Source: CAYGUK01 sp964352985
GTDB lineage: Bacteria; Pseudomonadota; Gammaproteobacteria; JAHCLG01
DNA length: 34,401 nucleotides
Assembly: GCA_964352985.1 (NCBI GenBank)
Contig: CAYGUK010000036.1
Span: forward strand, 1 to 34,401
Direction of reading: 5' to 3'
The notes under the pieces are model-generated. The model saw only the letters and a program-made list of their open reading frames with translations. It made no database searches and had not been told where the DNA came from. Positions 25,874 through 34,355 of this stretch are shown here, one piece after another. Within the stretch, counting starts at the first letter, position 1, and each line of letters opens with the position of its first letter. A program made the translations under genes and the position numbers.

Positions 25874-26393
25874 AATTTTATATAAATAAAAGAAAAAGGT
25901 AATGCTCGCGTTAAATAAAGCTACACAAAAAATACAAATAAGAGAAGTCGAATATACGAAAGCATTCAACACCCCTAAAATATTGAGTGCCAATATTAGT
26001 TAATTAGTTTCGGGATATGCTAGTTTAACATAACTCAATTAATGGTTTAACCAAATCTGAATTAAATTCTAGACATCTGAAAACGATCAGATAGTTAACA
26101 AACAGTGGCGGTTAAGTATTCTTATTTAAACGACACTGTTCTTTGTCTATTTATTATTTTATATTTTGGACGTTTATATGTTAAGTATAGATAACTGAAC
26201 CCCCAAAAGCATTCATAAATTCAGAAGCTTTCATTTAAACATCTTACCTCCCTTTATTACCTGGCAATTTAATGGCGTTTTTGTAGCTTGTTTTAATGTT
26301 ATATTATTTAGATAATCGCTATGTTTAATCGAAATAAATTTTCTAAAACAATATAACGATTATAAATTAACAGATTAACTTAAGGTGAGTAAA
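25874..26393. other. Intergenic region with a possible 33-codon frame
   Basis: No established gene is visible in this 520-base gap. One short frame at 25902-26003 (starting MLALNKATQKIQ) has AAAAAGG three to eight bases before its ATG, but nothing else supports it. Upstream of 26394 there is AAGGTGAG, the ribosome site of the next gene. No hairpin of note. Confidence 0.35.
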
Positions 26394-26774
26394 ATGAAAA
26401 AAAGTTTAGCTTCAATTATTATTATTGCTTCTAGTGTTTTTGGGTCAAGCGTATTTGCTAGTATATTTCCAGGAAATCCCTATGTTGGCGTGAGTAGTAA
26501 CACGATGAAAAATGCAACTTTAGCTATCAGTTACGTAGTTAAGAATCATACCTATAGTCAAAAAGTAAAACCTGGTCAAATTTTTGGTGCCCCTACTTTT
26601 CCAAATGGAAATCAAGTAAAGAATATCGTGCTTAAATTAAAAAATGGTTATTTTAGCAAAGATAGTACGTGTGGCTTTGTATTCGGTGACTCATACAATA
26701 ACGTCAATATTAAATTAAAGGGATTACAATTCACTGATAAAGGTGAAGAAGTCCTTGCGACTTGTCAATTTTAG
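26394..26774 (+). CDS. Small exported protein, unknown family
   Basis: A 126-residue protein with an N-terminal signal peptide (MKKSLASIIIIASSVFG, cleavage near VFA-S). The mature chain has two Cys (STCGF and ATCQF) compatible with one disulphide. It looks beta-rich (TLAISYVVKNHTYSQKV; KNIVLKLKNGYF). I start at ATG 26394 because AAGGTGAG lies directly upstream. A GTG start nine bases earlier would overlap that site. No motif of known function; it resembles small exported proteins of Legionella-like bacteria only in general composition. A perfect hairpin follows. Confidence 0.75.
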   Translation: MKKSLASIIIIASSVFGSSVFASIFPGNPYVGVSSNTMKNATLAISYVVKNHTYSQKVKPGQIFGAPTFPNGNQVKNIVLKLKNGYFSKDSTCGFVFGDSYNNVNIKLKGLQFTDKGEEVLATCQF

Positions 26775-26794
26775 TAAAAGAATTATAAATTTTA

Positions 26795-26825
26795 ATTGCC
26801 TCTTAAATATTATTTAAGAGGCAAT
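26795..26825 (+). terminator. Hairpin terminator after the exported protein
   Basis: A perfect 14-bp inverted repeat (ATTGCCTCTTAAAT / ATTTAAGAGGCAAT) with a 3-base loop starts 20 bases after the stop. No long T-run follows. It is the most stable hairpin in this part of the window. Confidence 0.65.
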
Positions 26826-26905
26826 ATTCAATAGAAATAACGAAGTGATTTTCATGTGTTTGCGTTTAAATACCCCGTATTAAAAAGTTCCTAATAAAAG
26901 TGATT

Positions 26906-27082
26906 CTAACTTAGATACAGTCCAATATATCTCCCTTGTGGACGCCACTGTATTTTTTCAGTCATTTTTTTGTATAGTGTTAGGTTATGATCTAAGTTGA
27001 AAACAACTAATGAACCTTGATCAATGGTTGCGACTAAATTATTTTGCTGATCATAAACAGATGCGTAGTTACCATATGTAGT
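26906..27082 (-). pseudogene. 3' fragment of a propeller-like gene
   Basis: An open minus-strand frame of 58 codons and a stop has a sensible protein composition: YGNYASVYDQQNNLVATIDQ, later WRPQGRYIGL and stop TAG 26908-26906. It has no start codon of its own; a TAA lies directly upstream in frame. The segment NNLV...QGSLVVFNLD resembles the NNLVYLQNENGMTAYQI segment of the fragment at 29645-30141, so both may derive from one repeat (propeller blade) gene or from paralogues. Confidence 0.45.
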
Positions 27083-27143
27083 TTAGACTGAAGTCTATAC
27101 TTCACTGAATTGAAATTGTTGTTAAGAATTATAGAAAATAAAT

Positions 27144-28427
27144 TTATACTTTTAATAGACCGCAGCGTTTGTCAAATTCTCTTCGCAATTTTGGACTATC
27201 ATCTCTATGTTCATACAACCACGCCTCAAGAGTTGGCGCAAATAGTTTGCTTCGCGGTGCTTTTGTCAGTAAATATCTATTATTTATTGGTTGTTCAGCT
27301 CTAAATCTTAAGTACTCACCGATTCGCTTTATACTTGATTCTTGAGTTTCAAGTGAGCCAGATTTTAAGTTTATTGCAAAGCCAAATTTTTCCGATATAA
27401 ATTTTAAAATATCGTGATGAGACATTCGTTGAGGTATCAGATCACTTAATAGTGCTAAACCATTTGTTGAGTTTGCAAAATACGTAAATGCTTCTTTATT
27501 TTTTAAATCAATGATCACAAAGGCGCGCCACTCATTCATATCGCCATAATGAAAAGCTTTGGTCACTTTTCCATTCTGATCTTTTTCTAATGCCCAACCT
27601 AAACCCCATGATAACTTTTTCAATAAATCAGGCGAAATACCCATGTCATGTGCCCATTGATCTTTTAATAAGGAAATGTGATCTTCAAACAAGCAAGAAA
27701 ATTCAGGATCAGTCATTAAGCCGTAAACAAATTTTCCATAATCGGTTGCAGTGGTTTCTAAGCTATTCGCTGAGATAGCTTGAAAATCATCAGGATTTAA
27801 AGGGAATAATTGTTGACTTGCACTCTCTACTTCATCACTTAACTCCATGCCAGATCTAATAAAGGAACTATGTTGCATATCAAAAGGAGAAAAAACATAA
27901 ATATTCGCAAGTTGATTTAATGAAGTGTTTGTTAATCTAATGATTGCAACCTGAAGATAAAGATACGCTAAACCACCATAGCTAAATTCACTGCCTGGTG
28001 CAAAATCAAATTCGGGTGGTTTATCGCCATGAGTAATTGGAATACCTGTCATATGGGCCAGAACAATTCTAGGTGTTAATGCTCTCGCTTTGAATCGATC
28101 AGCACACTCTAATAATTCCGGTAAGACTTTATATAAAGGTGTATCTAAATCGAATGATGATAAGTCACCAGGTAAATGAAACTTACCTATTTGATGATGA
28201 GATTCTATATCTTCATTTACTTTAAAAAGTTTTACAACTAAGTAAGCGAAAACAGGTTTACTAAGAGAGGCGGCGCCAAATGTTGTTTGGGGGGTCACCG
28301 CAGAGTCTTGCTGGTGAGAAGTATTGCCTAATGATAGAGACCGTATTTGTCCAGCGCTACTCACCGTAGCCGTAGAAATGCCTGGAATAGTAGCTTCAGT
28401 CATTTTATCTTTTAATCTTCCAAGCAT
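27144..28427 (-). CDS. Serine hydrolase of the beta-lactamase/esterase (class C-like) superfamily
   Basis: A 427-residue protein. The nucleophile motif SxxK is S54-L-S-K57 (FGAASLSKPVF). The catalytic tyrosine is in SYGG at about Y150, where true class C enzymes have YxN. The third motif is HYGD near residue 292 instead of KTG. These variants are typical of serine hydrolases (esterases, D-aminopeptidases) rather than real beta-lactamases. No signal peptide is visible, so it is cytosolic or a secretion substrate. I start at ATG 28427, with GAGA about 7 bases upstream; a TTG at 28439 would overlap that site. The gene sits between fragments of decayed genes and may have arrived with that material. 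Confidence 0.78.
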   Translation of the reverse strand: MLGRLKDKMTEATIPGISTATVSSAGQIRSLSLGNTSHQQDSAVTPQTTFGAASLSKPVFAYLVVKLFKVNEDIESHHQIGKFHLPGDLSSFDLDTPLYKVLPELLECADRFKARALTPRIVLAHMTGIPITHGDKPPEFDFAPGSEFSYGGLAYLYLQVAIIRLTNTSLNQLANIYVFSPFDMQHSSFIRSGMELSDEVESASQQLFPLNPDDFQAISANSLETTATDYGKFVYGLMTDPEFSCLFEDHISLLKDQWAHDMGISPDLLKKLSWGLGWALEKDQNGKVTKAFHYGDMNEWRAFVIIDLKNKEAFTYFANSTNGLALLSDLIPQRMSHHDILKFISEKFGFAINLKSGSLETQESSIKRIGEYLRFRAEQPINNRYLLTKAPRSKLFAPTLEAWLYEHRDDSPKLRREFDKRCGLLKV

Positions 28428-28800
28428 TTTGAATCTCAACTTAGAATAGGACTCTATTTTAACATATGTGCATAATTTTTAGAAGTTTCTTTGATTACCC
28501 TCCAAGTAGTGCCAACTTTTAATTATACGAATTATTAACAACTTAGATTGTAAACTGATTTTAGTAGAGTGCACCATTCACATCAGCAATGTAACTAATT
28601 ATTTATAAAAGAAAATCAAAAGAGGGTAAAAATCTAAAATAATTCAAATTTATTTTATATCAACTCCTTTAGCTTCAAGTATTTTCACTACTTAGTATAA
28701 AAAATCAAATAATGTAATATAGATTTTTTTTATTAACAAAGATAACTTTTAAATGTTTAGTTTAGGTTATCAAATTTGTTATGGGAAAACTATGACATAG
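28428..28800. other. Gene-poor stretch with a possible ankyrin fragment
   Basis: No intact gene. On the minus strand at 28655-28691 a short frame reads VVKILEAKGVDIK-stop, resembling the end of an ankyrin repeat, without any start. This is too short to be sure. The right end leads into the transposase remnant. Confidence 0.3.
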
Positions 28801-29633
28801 AGAGGTTCTGAACAAGCAAAACAACGAGCACTTAAAACATTCCATAAAATAATTAATAAAGAATTTGAACAGTATCAAAAATCTTTTTGGCATCTTAGTA
28901 TTCAAGAATTTGCTTGTGAAACAGATGCAATAAAAGCGATTGAGTCTCTCTCAAAAAATTGAACTATCATTTTATCGTGTTCAACGTTCAGCCCCAACTA
29001 AAATATGCAGGGAAAGGGAGACCAAACAAGATGAGCCTGCGACATGTTTTGGCTATAATATCGAATTTTCGCTTGGCTGTGACTGTAATAAAGTTAATCA
29101 AGCAACTGAAAAATTAGGACGTTTTATTTTAGCGACAAATGAACTTGATAAAACGTTGTTGCCCGATCAAAATATTTTATCTGAATACAAATCTCAATCG
29201 AATATTGAAACAGGATTTGGCTTTTTAAAGTCTGATGAATTTTGTCTTAATCATATCTTTCTTAAAAACCTCAATCGTATTGGTGCGATTATGATGATAA
29301 TGACGCGTTGCTTAGTCGTTTATAATTTTGCTCAACTTAAATTACGTGAATCACTTGAAAATGACGAAGTGATTGTGCCTAATCAATTATGTAAGCCCAT
29401 TAAAAATCCTACTTTACGATGGATTTTCCAGCTTATGTGCAAAATTTCTGTTGTGTGTGTTTGGGATGGACAAACTTAAAGATGACATAAAAACATCTGT
29501 AATATTAAAACCATTCATAATGTCATTATTTCTCAGTTTGGGATTAATGCTAAAAGAATTTATGGCATATCCATTCTGGAGCCACTTCCTGATTATGATA
29601 GAGCTCAGAAACCATTACATTTGTGGACTAGCT
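28801..29633 (+). mobile_element. Degenerate IS1634-like (IS4-superfamily) transposase
   Basis: Pieces of one DDE transposase lie in successive frames. Frame one (from 28801) reads RGSEQAKQRALKTFHKIINK. A second, after an A6 run near 28953-28958, reads FNVQPQLKYAGKGRPNK. A third from about 29040 reads FGYNIEFSLGC, RFILATNELD and, with the catalytic-core glutamate region, SQSNIETGFGFLK and PTLRWIFQ. A last piece reads TIHNVIISQFGINAKRIYGI. At least three frameshifts and a stop (TAG just before 28801) show it is dead. The N-terminal part, with the start, is missing. Terminal inverted repeats were not found by eye, so the ends of the element are unknown. Confidence 0.8.
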
Positions 29634-29644
29634 GAATAATATTT

Positions 29645-30141
29645 TTACTTTTTATGCCGCGAAATGTGAGCAACTAGGTCGACTATCGTTCGTTTACATA
29701 TAATGGTTGAAAGCCACGTTTCACTTCTTGACGAAAATGGAAATTGTTTAACTGGAATTAAATCATGTTGCTCTGACTTTATTTGATAAGCAGTCATGCC
29801 ATTTTCATTTTGTAAATAAACTAAGTTATTGTTCGAATTAAATAAAGGTGCGCCAATAAATTCAGAGATAGGATCTCCTGTCTTTTCGGTTTTTGCTAAT
29901 AATGTTTCATTAACACTGTTTAGTACAATAAGAAAAGCTTGATTGAGACTACTCGTAGGCTCAGTAGAATAACTTAAAAGAGATCACCATTTGTGTCAAT
30001 GACGATTTGATTGATATGAATTATATCATAAGAGTGTGTGTTATTATTAATAACGTGATATGTCCAAGTTGATTTAATTGTATTAGGGTCAATCGTAATA
30101 TCCGAAAAATAAACATTATGAGCTGTATTATGCTGATACAT
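29645..30141 (-). pseudogene. Broken propeller-like gene fragment
   Basis: ATG 30141 opens MYQHNTAHNVYFSDITIDPN and runs to an early TAA (about 29973). One missing T in the T4 tract at 29975-29978 joins it to a second frame that reads LLSYSTEPTSSLNQAFLIVLN and later NNNLVYLQNENGMTAYQIKS, ending at TAA 29647-29645. Total about 165 residues, with the beta-strand rhythm of propeller or PQQ/WD-like repeats. No signal peptide is present, so the 5' part may be missing. It may belong with the fragment at 26906-27082. Confidence 0.5.
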
Positions 30142-30485
30142 TATGCTTGACAGACATTAAATAACATAACATAACATATTTGCCAAATTAAAGTTCTTTA
30201 TCACAACATAATTCTTGATAATAACATGATTGGTTCTTAAAAACCTTAAATACTATCTTTTTTATAAAATTCAGATATTATTAATAGGGATGTATTATTA
30301 TGTCATTAAATACGTCTTAGAAAGGTTGACTACTACTTTCATTTTAATAAATAAAAGTACTGTTAAAATCATTCTTTCCAATCTAAGATGATTTGGTTTA
30401 TATGATATTCTTACTAAACTATATTGATTTAAATAACAAATAAATATAGATGATATGAGTAATTATTAAATTTGGAGCATTAACA
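30142..30485. other. Intergenic region, no gene seen
   Basis: AT-rich and without a convincing frame. It has a short ACATA tandem (around 30165-30180) and, at its right end, TTTGGAGCATTAACA, the ribosome site (GGAG) of the PRC-barrel gene. Confidence 0.4.
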
Positions 30486-30830
30486 ATGCCAGAAGTAAGT
30501 TTTAATCTTGTCACCCCTTCACAAATCATTGGGATTAATGTGGTGAACACAAATGGTGAAGATTTGGGACAAATCGAGGATATTGTAATTGATAAAATAA
30601 CAGGAACTGTCCAATATATCGTATTATCATTTGGTGGATATTTGGGGTATTACCAAAAACTCTTTGCAATCCCATGGAGCTCAATAAAATATGAATTAGA
30701 TGATGATAAATTTTTATTAAAGATACACAAATCTGATTTGGAGAATTTATTTGGATTTGATAAAGAAGAATGGCCAGATGTATCTTCGCCGAAATTAATC
30801 AAATTAATAGATGAATATTATACAAACTAA
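30486..30830 (+). CDS. PRC-barrel domain protein
   Basis: A 114-residue soluble protein with the PRC-barrel pattern: SQIIGINVVNTNGEDLGQIEDIVIDKITGTVQYIVLSFGGYLGYYQKLFAIPWSSIKYE-like strands, seen here in pieces at residues 12-30 (IIGINVVNTNGEDLGQIED) and 40-62 (VQYIVLSFGGYLG, KLFAIPW). PRC barrels occur in RimM, photosynthetic reaction centres and stress-related small proteins; this free-standing form is common in stress-responsive bacteria. GGAG is 9 bases before the ATG. The C-terminal DKEEWPDVSSP stretch is unassigned. Confidence 0.85.
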   Translation: MPEVSFNLVTPSQIIGINVVNTNGEDLGQIEDIVIDKITGTVQYIVLSFGGYLGYYQKLFAIPWSSIKYELDDDKFLLKIHKSDLENLFGFDKEEWPDVSSPKLIKLIDEYYTN

Positions 30831-31185
30831 TATTTGAAATTTGTTGTTAAATTAGACTTTACGATTTTTATTACCTATTACGTTATGCGAAACCATTGTC
30901 CCTTGGTCTTATCTTACCGCTATTGGCAAATTCAACATAATTTTGAAAAATGCTATTATAGTTTCTGAACTATTCAATTTAACGTTGTGGTGTATATACT
31001 GTACCTTACTATCATGCTATAATAATAAATATAAAGTTATAGATGATACGATTATTTGTTAGCTATTTAGATTTTCTAATATGCTTTTCTATCTAATAAT
31101 TTCTAACCATTAAGCTTGTCGTTTAAGTTCTCGTAACAACTATCGTTATGAATATTATTTTTTCATAATTAACGTAAGGCCTAAC
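30831..31185. other. Intergenic region, no gene seen
   Basis: A 355-base AT-rich gap between two plus-strand genes. No frame, hairpin or repeat stands out. AAGGCC lies just before the ATG at 31186 and serves as a weak ribosome site. Confidence 0.4.
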
Positions 31186-31443
31186 ATGAAATATTTTTCC
31201 ATCATAGTAAGTGGATTCCCACTAACAGCTACTGACGAAGACTTAAAAACATTATTTTGCAAATTTGGTAATGTAATCGAAGTAATACGTCTTGAAAATC
31301 TAGAGAGCAATAATTTAGAAGAAACCGCAAAAATTGTCATTGAGAGTAATGAATATACCCCTCATTCATTAATATTAAATGGCTATGATTATATGGGCCA
31401 TAAAATTAAAGTAGTGCCCTTTAATAAGGCAAGACGAGTGTAA
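31186..31443 (+). CDS. Short RRM-like (RNA-recognition motif) protein
   Basis: An 85-residue protein of single-RRM length. Residues 5-12 (SIIVSGFP) fit the RNP2 consensus of beta-1, and TDEDLKTLFCKFGNVIEVIRL (16-36) fits alpha-1, the loop and beta-2. The beta-3 element ETAKIVIES (around 46-54) lacks the aromatic residues of canonical RNP1. The final GYDYMGHKIKVVPF fits beta-4. Single-RRM proteins are known in bacteria (cyanobacteria and some proteobacteria), but aromatic-poor RNP1 suggests weakened or altered RNA binding. No partner gene is nearby. A T-run follows the stop. Confidence 0.75.
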   Translation: MKYFSIIVSGFPLTATDEDLKTLFCKFGNVIEVIRLENLESNNLEETAKIVIESNEYTPHSLILNGYDYMGHKIKVVPFNKARRV

Positions 31444-31517
31444 TTTTTTTTATATAAATTGTATAAAGGAATTCCATACCAAAGATTCAAACAGAAAATA
31501 AACCATTAACGAATTAA

Positions 31518-31670
31518 CATAAACAATCTCTATTGTTGACTGTTCGGCAATATAATCATCCAAAAACTTTGCGTTCTTTCTTCGAAATCTTAATTACTTT
31601 CTTATTTATTTTTGGATTGCCATTATTAGCTATAAATTTATTTAAGATAATGAATTATATCAAGATCTAA
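31518..31670 (+). pseudogene. Possible C-terminal membrane-protein remnant
   Basis: A 50-codon plus-strand frame ends at TAA 31668-31670. It contains HPKTLRSFFEI followed by a membrane-span-like stretch (LITFLFIFGLPLLAINLF). Only TTG could start it and no ribosome site is seen. It reaches the end of the converging acetyltransferase gene. It may be a real short protein or a relic. Confidence 0.25.
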
Positions 31671-32229
31671 ATTTCTTCTTTTTTAACTCAACTATTTCGA
31701 GTAAAGAGCTTGAATGGTATAGCCCTAATCGACCAAAATAAAATCGATTCGTTGAAATATGTGGCTTCACAAAAAAAGAAGTTTGTACTTTATTTATTAT
31801 TTTTTTATGATGTTCACGATATTGTTTACCAGGTGGAGTATAACCTAGTTTTTCATAAAACTCAGTCGCCTCGGGTGCTGAAGCAACAAAAACATGTTCC
31901 TTCCCGTGAAATCTTGCATAACCTTCTAAAAAATTTATAAGGTTTTTACCAACCCCCTTTTTCTGTGCTTTTTTATCAACACATAACATATCTAAATAAA
32001 TTGCGTTTTCATTAAAGAAAGAAGAATCTTTATTCCCTGGAAAAAAAGTCATTGCAGCAATGACTTTTTCTTCAGAAACAACTATAAAACATTTGAGTTT
32101 AGAAAACTCTCGTTTTAGTTCAGATATCGTTTCGACCATTCCTGAAATAAATAAAAATTGACATAACAGTTCAAAGGTGGCATGACTGTATTGCTCCACA
32201 TTGAACTCGATTATTTTATAGGAAAGCAT
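31660..32229 (-). CDS. GNAT family acetyltransferase
   Basis: A 189-residue cytosolic protein. The N-terminal half has helices and strand AAMTFFPG. The acetyl-CoA loop is VDKKAQKKGVGKNLINF with Q89-K-K-G-V-G94 matching the Q/R-x-x-G-x-G/A signature, and the later ATEFYEKLGY matches the typical GNAT end. Substrate unknown. A Lys-rich C-terminus (ELKKKKFRS) is unusual but not diagnostic. Confidence 0.85.
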   Translation of the reverse strand: MLSYKIIEFNVEQYSHATFELLCQFLFISGMVETISELKREFSKLKCFIVVSEEKVIAAMTFFPGNKDSSFFNENAIYLDMLCVDKKAQKKGVGKNLINFLEGYARFHGKEHVFVASAPEATEFYEKLGYTPPGKQYREHHKKIINKVQTSFFVKPHISTNRFYFGRLGLYHSSSLLEIVELKKKKFRS

Positions 32230-32467
32230 GTTAATAATTTCTTATTTTTATTAATTTAAATTAAATATGTTTTTTATTAGCATACACTATATCTTATTAT
32301 TTTATAGAATGAAAGTTAATACTTTTAAGTGATTGATATTGCCAAAATCATTTTGAAAATCACCCAGTAAAATATTAAATTATTTCCTCCCATTTTATTA
32401 TCATAAAAGTTTAGCAAGCCAAAAATATTATTTTTGCCGTAATAAATGTTTTTTTATCTGCTAACAC
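32230..32467. other. AT-rich gap, no gene seen
   Basis: Spacer between the start of the acetyltransferase gene and the ankyrin remnant on the same strand. Nothing is recognised in it. Confidence 0.35.
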
Positions 32468-32764
32468 TTATACTTTTTCAGCAAGTTTAGCACCAATATT
32501 CATTAAAACCTTACCGATGATTCAAGCATCGTGCTAGTAACCAAAATTATGCAAAAGAATAATCTATAGTGAGTTTCGAGAAATATTAAATCCAAGTTAA
32601 AATAAAGTTCCAACAATTTCATGACTACCAGTTTTTATCGCTAAGTCTAAAGCATGACGTAATGGCAAATTATTTTTTGAGTGTGCGGTTAGTTTCATGA
32701 TAATATCATTTGATTTATAAAAAATTCTGGTAAAAACGCCATTTAAAGATTTGCAATATATCAC
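32468..32764 (-). pseudogene. Decayed ankyrin-repeat gene remnant
   Basis: Minus-strand pieces read KNNLPLRHALDLAIKTGSHE then IVGTLF-stop-LGFNIS, an ankyrin repeat with an in-frame TAA (32599-32597) where the pattern wants a charged residue. Downstream, after a TAG, comes MLESSVRF / LMNIGAKLAEKV-stop, which is in register only if one T is added to the T4 run near 32509-32512. It lies just below the stop of the 508-residue gene. Ankyrin genes are typical effector repertoire in Legionellales, and this one is dead. Confidence 0.5.
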
Positions 32765-32828
32765 ACTTTACAAAATGATATTTTTATCAAAATTAATTAT
32801 TCATTTCATTGATGCTTTAGTATTTAAA

Positions 32829-34355
32829 TTATTGACCACAAATCTGTTTTAAAGCCTGTTCCCCTCTATAGGTATCGGCACCACTAAAAGTACAAGAGCC
32901 TGTTGCTTGATATTTAATTGCGTATAGCGAACCTAATAATCCAAAGGCTAAACAGAAAATGAAAACATCCGCTAATCCTCTTATAAGCCAATTACTGTGT
33001 TCGAAATATTTGTCACTTGCTGATTGAACGATTTCTCTTAATTTTCTTTTTCCATGTTTATGCTTTTTATTTGTTACATCCTTAAAAACCCTAGAATAAA
33101 AACGACTAAAACTTTCTTCTTTTTCTTTTGTTTGGTATTTGTTCTTAGTATCTGACGTCCAACAGAAACCATTGAGTTTTTTTAATGCTTGTATATCATC
33201 ATTATCAAATTGTAATATCTTACGAAATCTTTTAGTATTAATTTCAACATATGATTCATTTAGTGATAAAAATAATTCTTGTATTTCTAGATTTTCGGCA
33301 ATGTAAAACATCTCCCAAATGGTGGGTGATATTTTACAAGTGCAATATATATAATTGATTATGATTAATATATTCTCTGTTATTTTAATATTATATTTTA
33401 GTAGATTAGAAAACAATAAGACTATCTTGATAGAAAGTGAATATTTTTTATCAAGATAAACACTTATTACACCAATTAACTTTAATAGTGTATCCTCATC
33501 ATTTTGTAACATAATGTCAATATGACACATTTCGAGTGGGTTACTACAGTGTGAATTTATTTTAACAATTAATTCTTTTAAGTTTTCTGTAATTTGTATT
33601 TGTCTAACTAATATTGCGTGAAACAATGATATTGTTCGAGATGATATAAAACCCCAGCTATTCAAACAATCAATAATTAAGCCTTGTAACTCTCGATTAA
33701 TAACTATAATTTTAATAATCTCTGACGTGAGTCTTATTTTACACACTGTGTATAACCGTATAATAAGAGATAATACTCTTTCATCATTATCTTTTATTAA
33801 ACTTTCAAAGTTTTCTATAAAATCATCTAAATGCAGTTGATCATAAAATAAACCATACTCAACATTTTGCTTCGCTAGATAATCCGTCACTAAGTTTAAA
33901 CGAGTCTCTGTAGGGGTTAATGTTGCTCGCTTTGAATCACTTTCGCGTAATTCTAATAATCTTCGTAGACGATGCGTTTCATTCAATCCATCTATATTTT
34001 TTTGATACCATGATTCAGCCATATTTACCTGAAAAAATTCATTAATGACTTTTGCAACTTCAGGTTTTAACTTTAATAATAATTTAAGTGCGATAAAATT
34101 ATTACGTAATGCACCTTCATCACGTACCATTCCTCCTCTGCCAATTAAGGCATAATTCCAAGCAAGTATATTATGATTTCCAATTGCATTTATCAGTTGA
34201 TGATTAAACATATTATATGCTGGATTTCTTTTTACATATTCGACTGCCCAGGTTTTGAAATAATAGGGTTGCCAGAATGGTGCTGCAAAAAACTCGACAT
34301 GTTCACTTATTATTTGAAAAGCTTGGTCTTCCTGACTAAGAATTACTGTCGCCAT
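32829..34355 (-). CDS. Large effector-like protein with a C-terminal membrane anchor
   Basis: A 508-residue protein. The N-terminal region has PFWQPYYFKTWAVEYV and, to about residue 450, a long series of helices and basic patches (KDVTNKKHKHGKRKLRE near 435-450). One hydrophobic span (LADVFIFCLAFGLLGSLYAI, about 461-480) and a 28-residue Cys-containing tail (TGSCTFSGAD) follow. The tail-anchor arrangement fits a protein that sits in a host or bacterial membrane. No catalytic motif and no family are recognised. Only GAGAA about 14 bases ahead of the ATG serves as a possible ribosome site. Decayed ankyrin sequence lies downstream. Confidence 0.7.
   Translation of the reverse strand: MATVILSQEDQAFQIISEHVEFFAAPFWQPYYFKTWAVEYVKRNPAYNMFNHQLINAIGNHNILAWNYALIGRGGMVRDEGALRNNFIALKLLLKLKPEVAKVINEFFQVNMAESWYQKNIDGLNETHRLRRLLELRESDSKRATLTPTETRLNLVTDYLAKQNVEYGLFYDQLHLDDFIENFESLIKDNDERVLSLIIRLYTVCKIRLTSEIIKIIVINRELQGLIIDCLNSWGFISSRTISLFHAILVRQIQITENLKELIVKINSHCSNPLEMCHIDIMLQNDEDTLLKLIGVISVYLDKKYSLSIKIVLLFSNLLKYNIKITENILIIINYIYCTCKISPTIWEMFYIAENLEIQELFLSLNESYVEINTKRFRKILQFDNDDIQALKKLNGFCWTSDTKNKYQTKEKEESFSRFYSRVFKDVTNKKHKHGKRKLREIVQSASDKYFEHSNWLIRGLADVFIFCLAFGLLGSLYAIKYQATGSCTFSGADTYRGEQALKQICGQ

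Noticed and set aside
25902..26003. 33-residue frame after the CaCA gene
   Set aside because: It has an acceptable ribosome site but no other support, no homology I recognise and low-complexity composition; mentioned only within the gap entry.
27144..28427. Calling the serine hydrolase a beta-lactamase partner of the BlaI/M56 pair
   Set aside because: It is 24 kb away, has no matching operator upstream, lacks a signal peptide, and its YxN and KTG positions are replaced.
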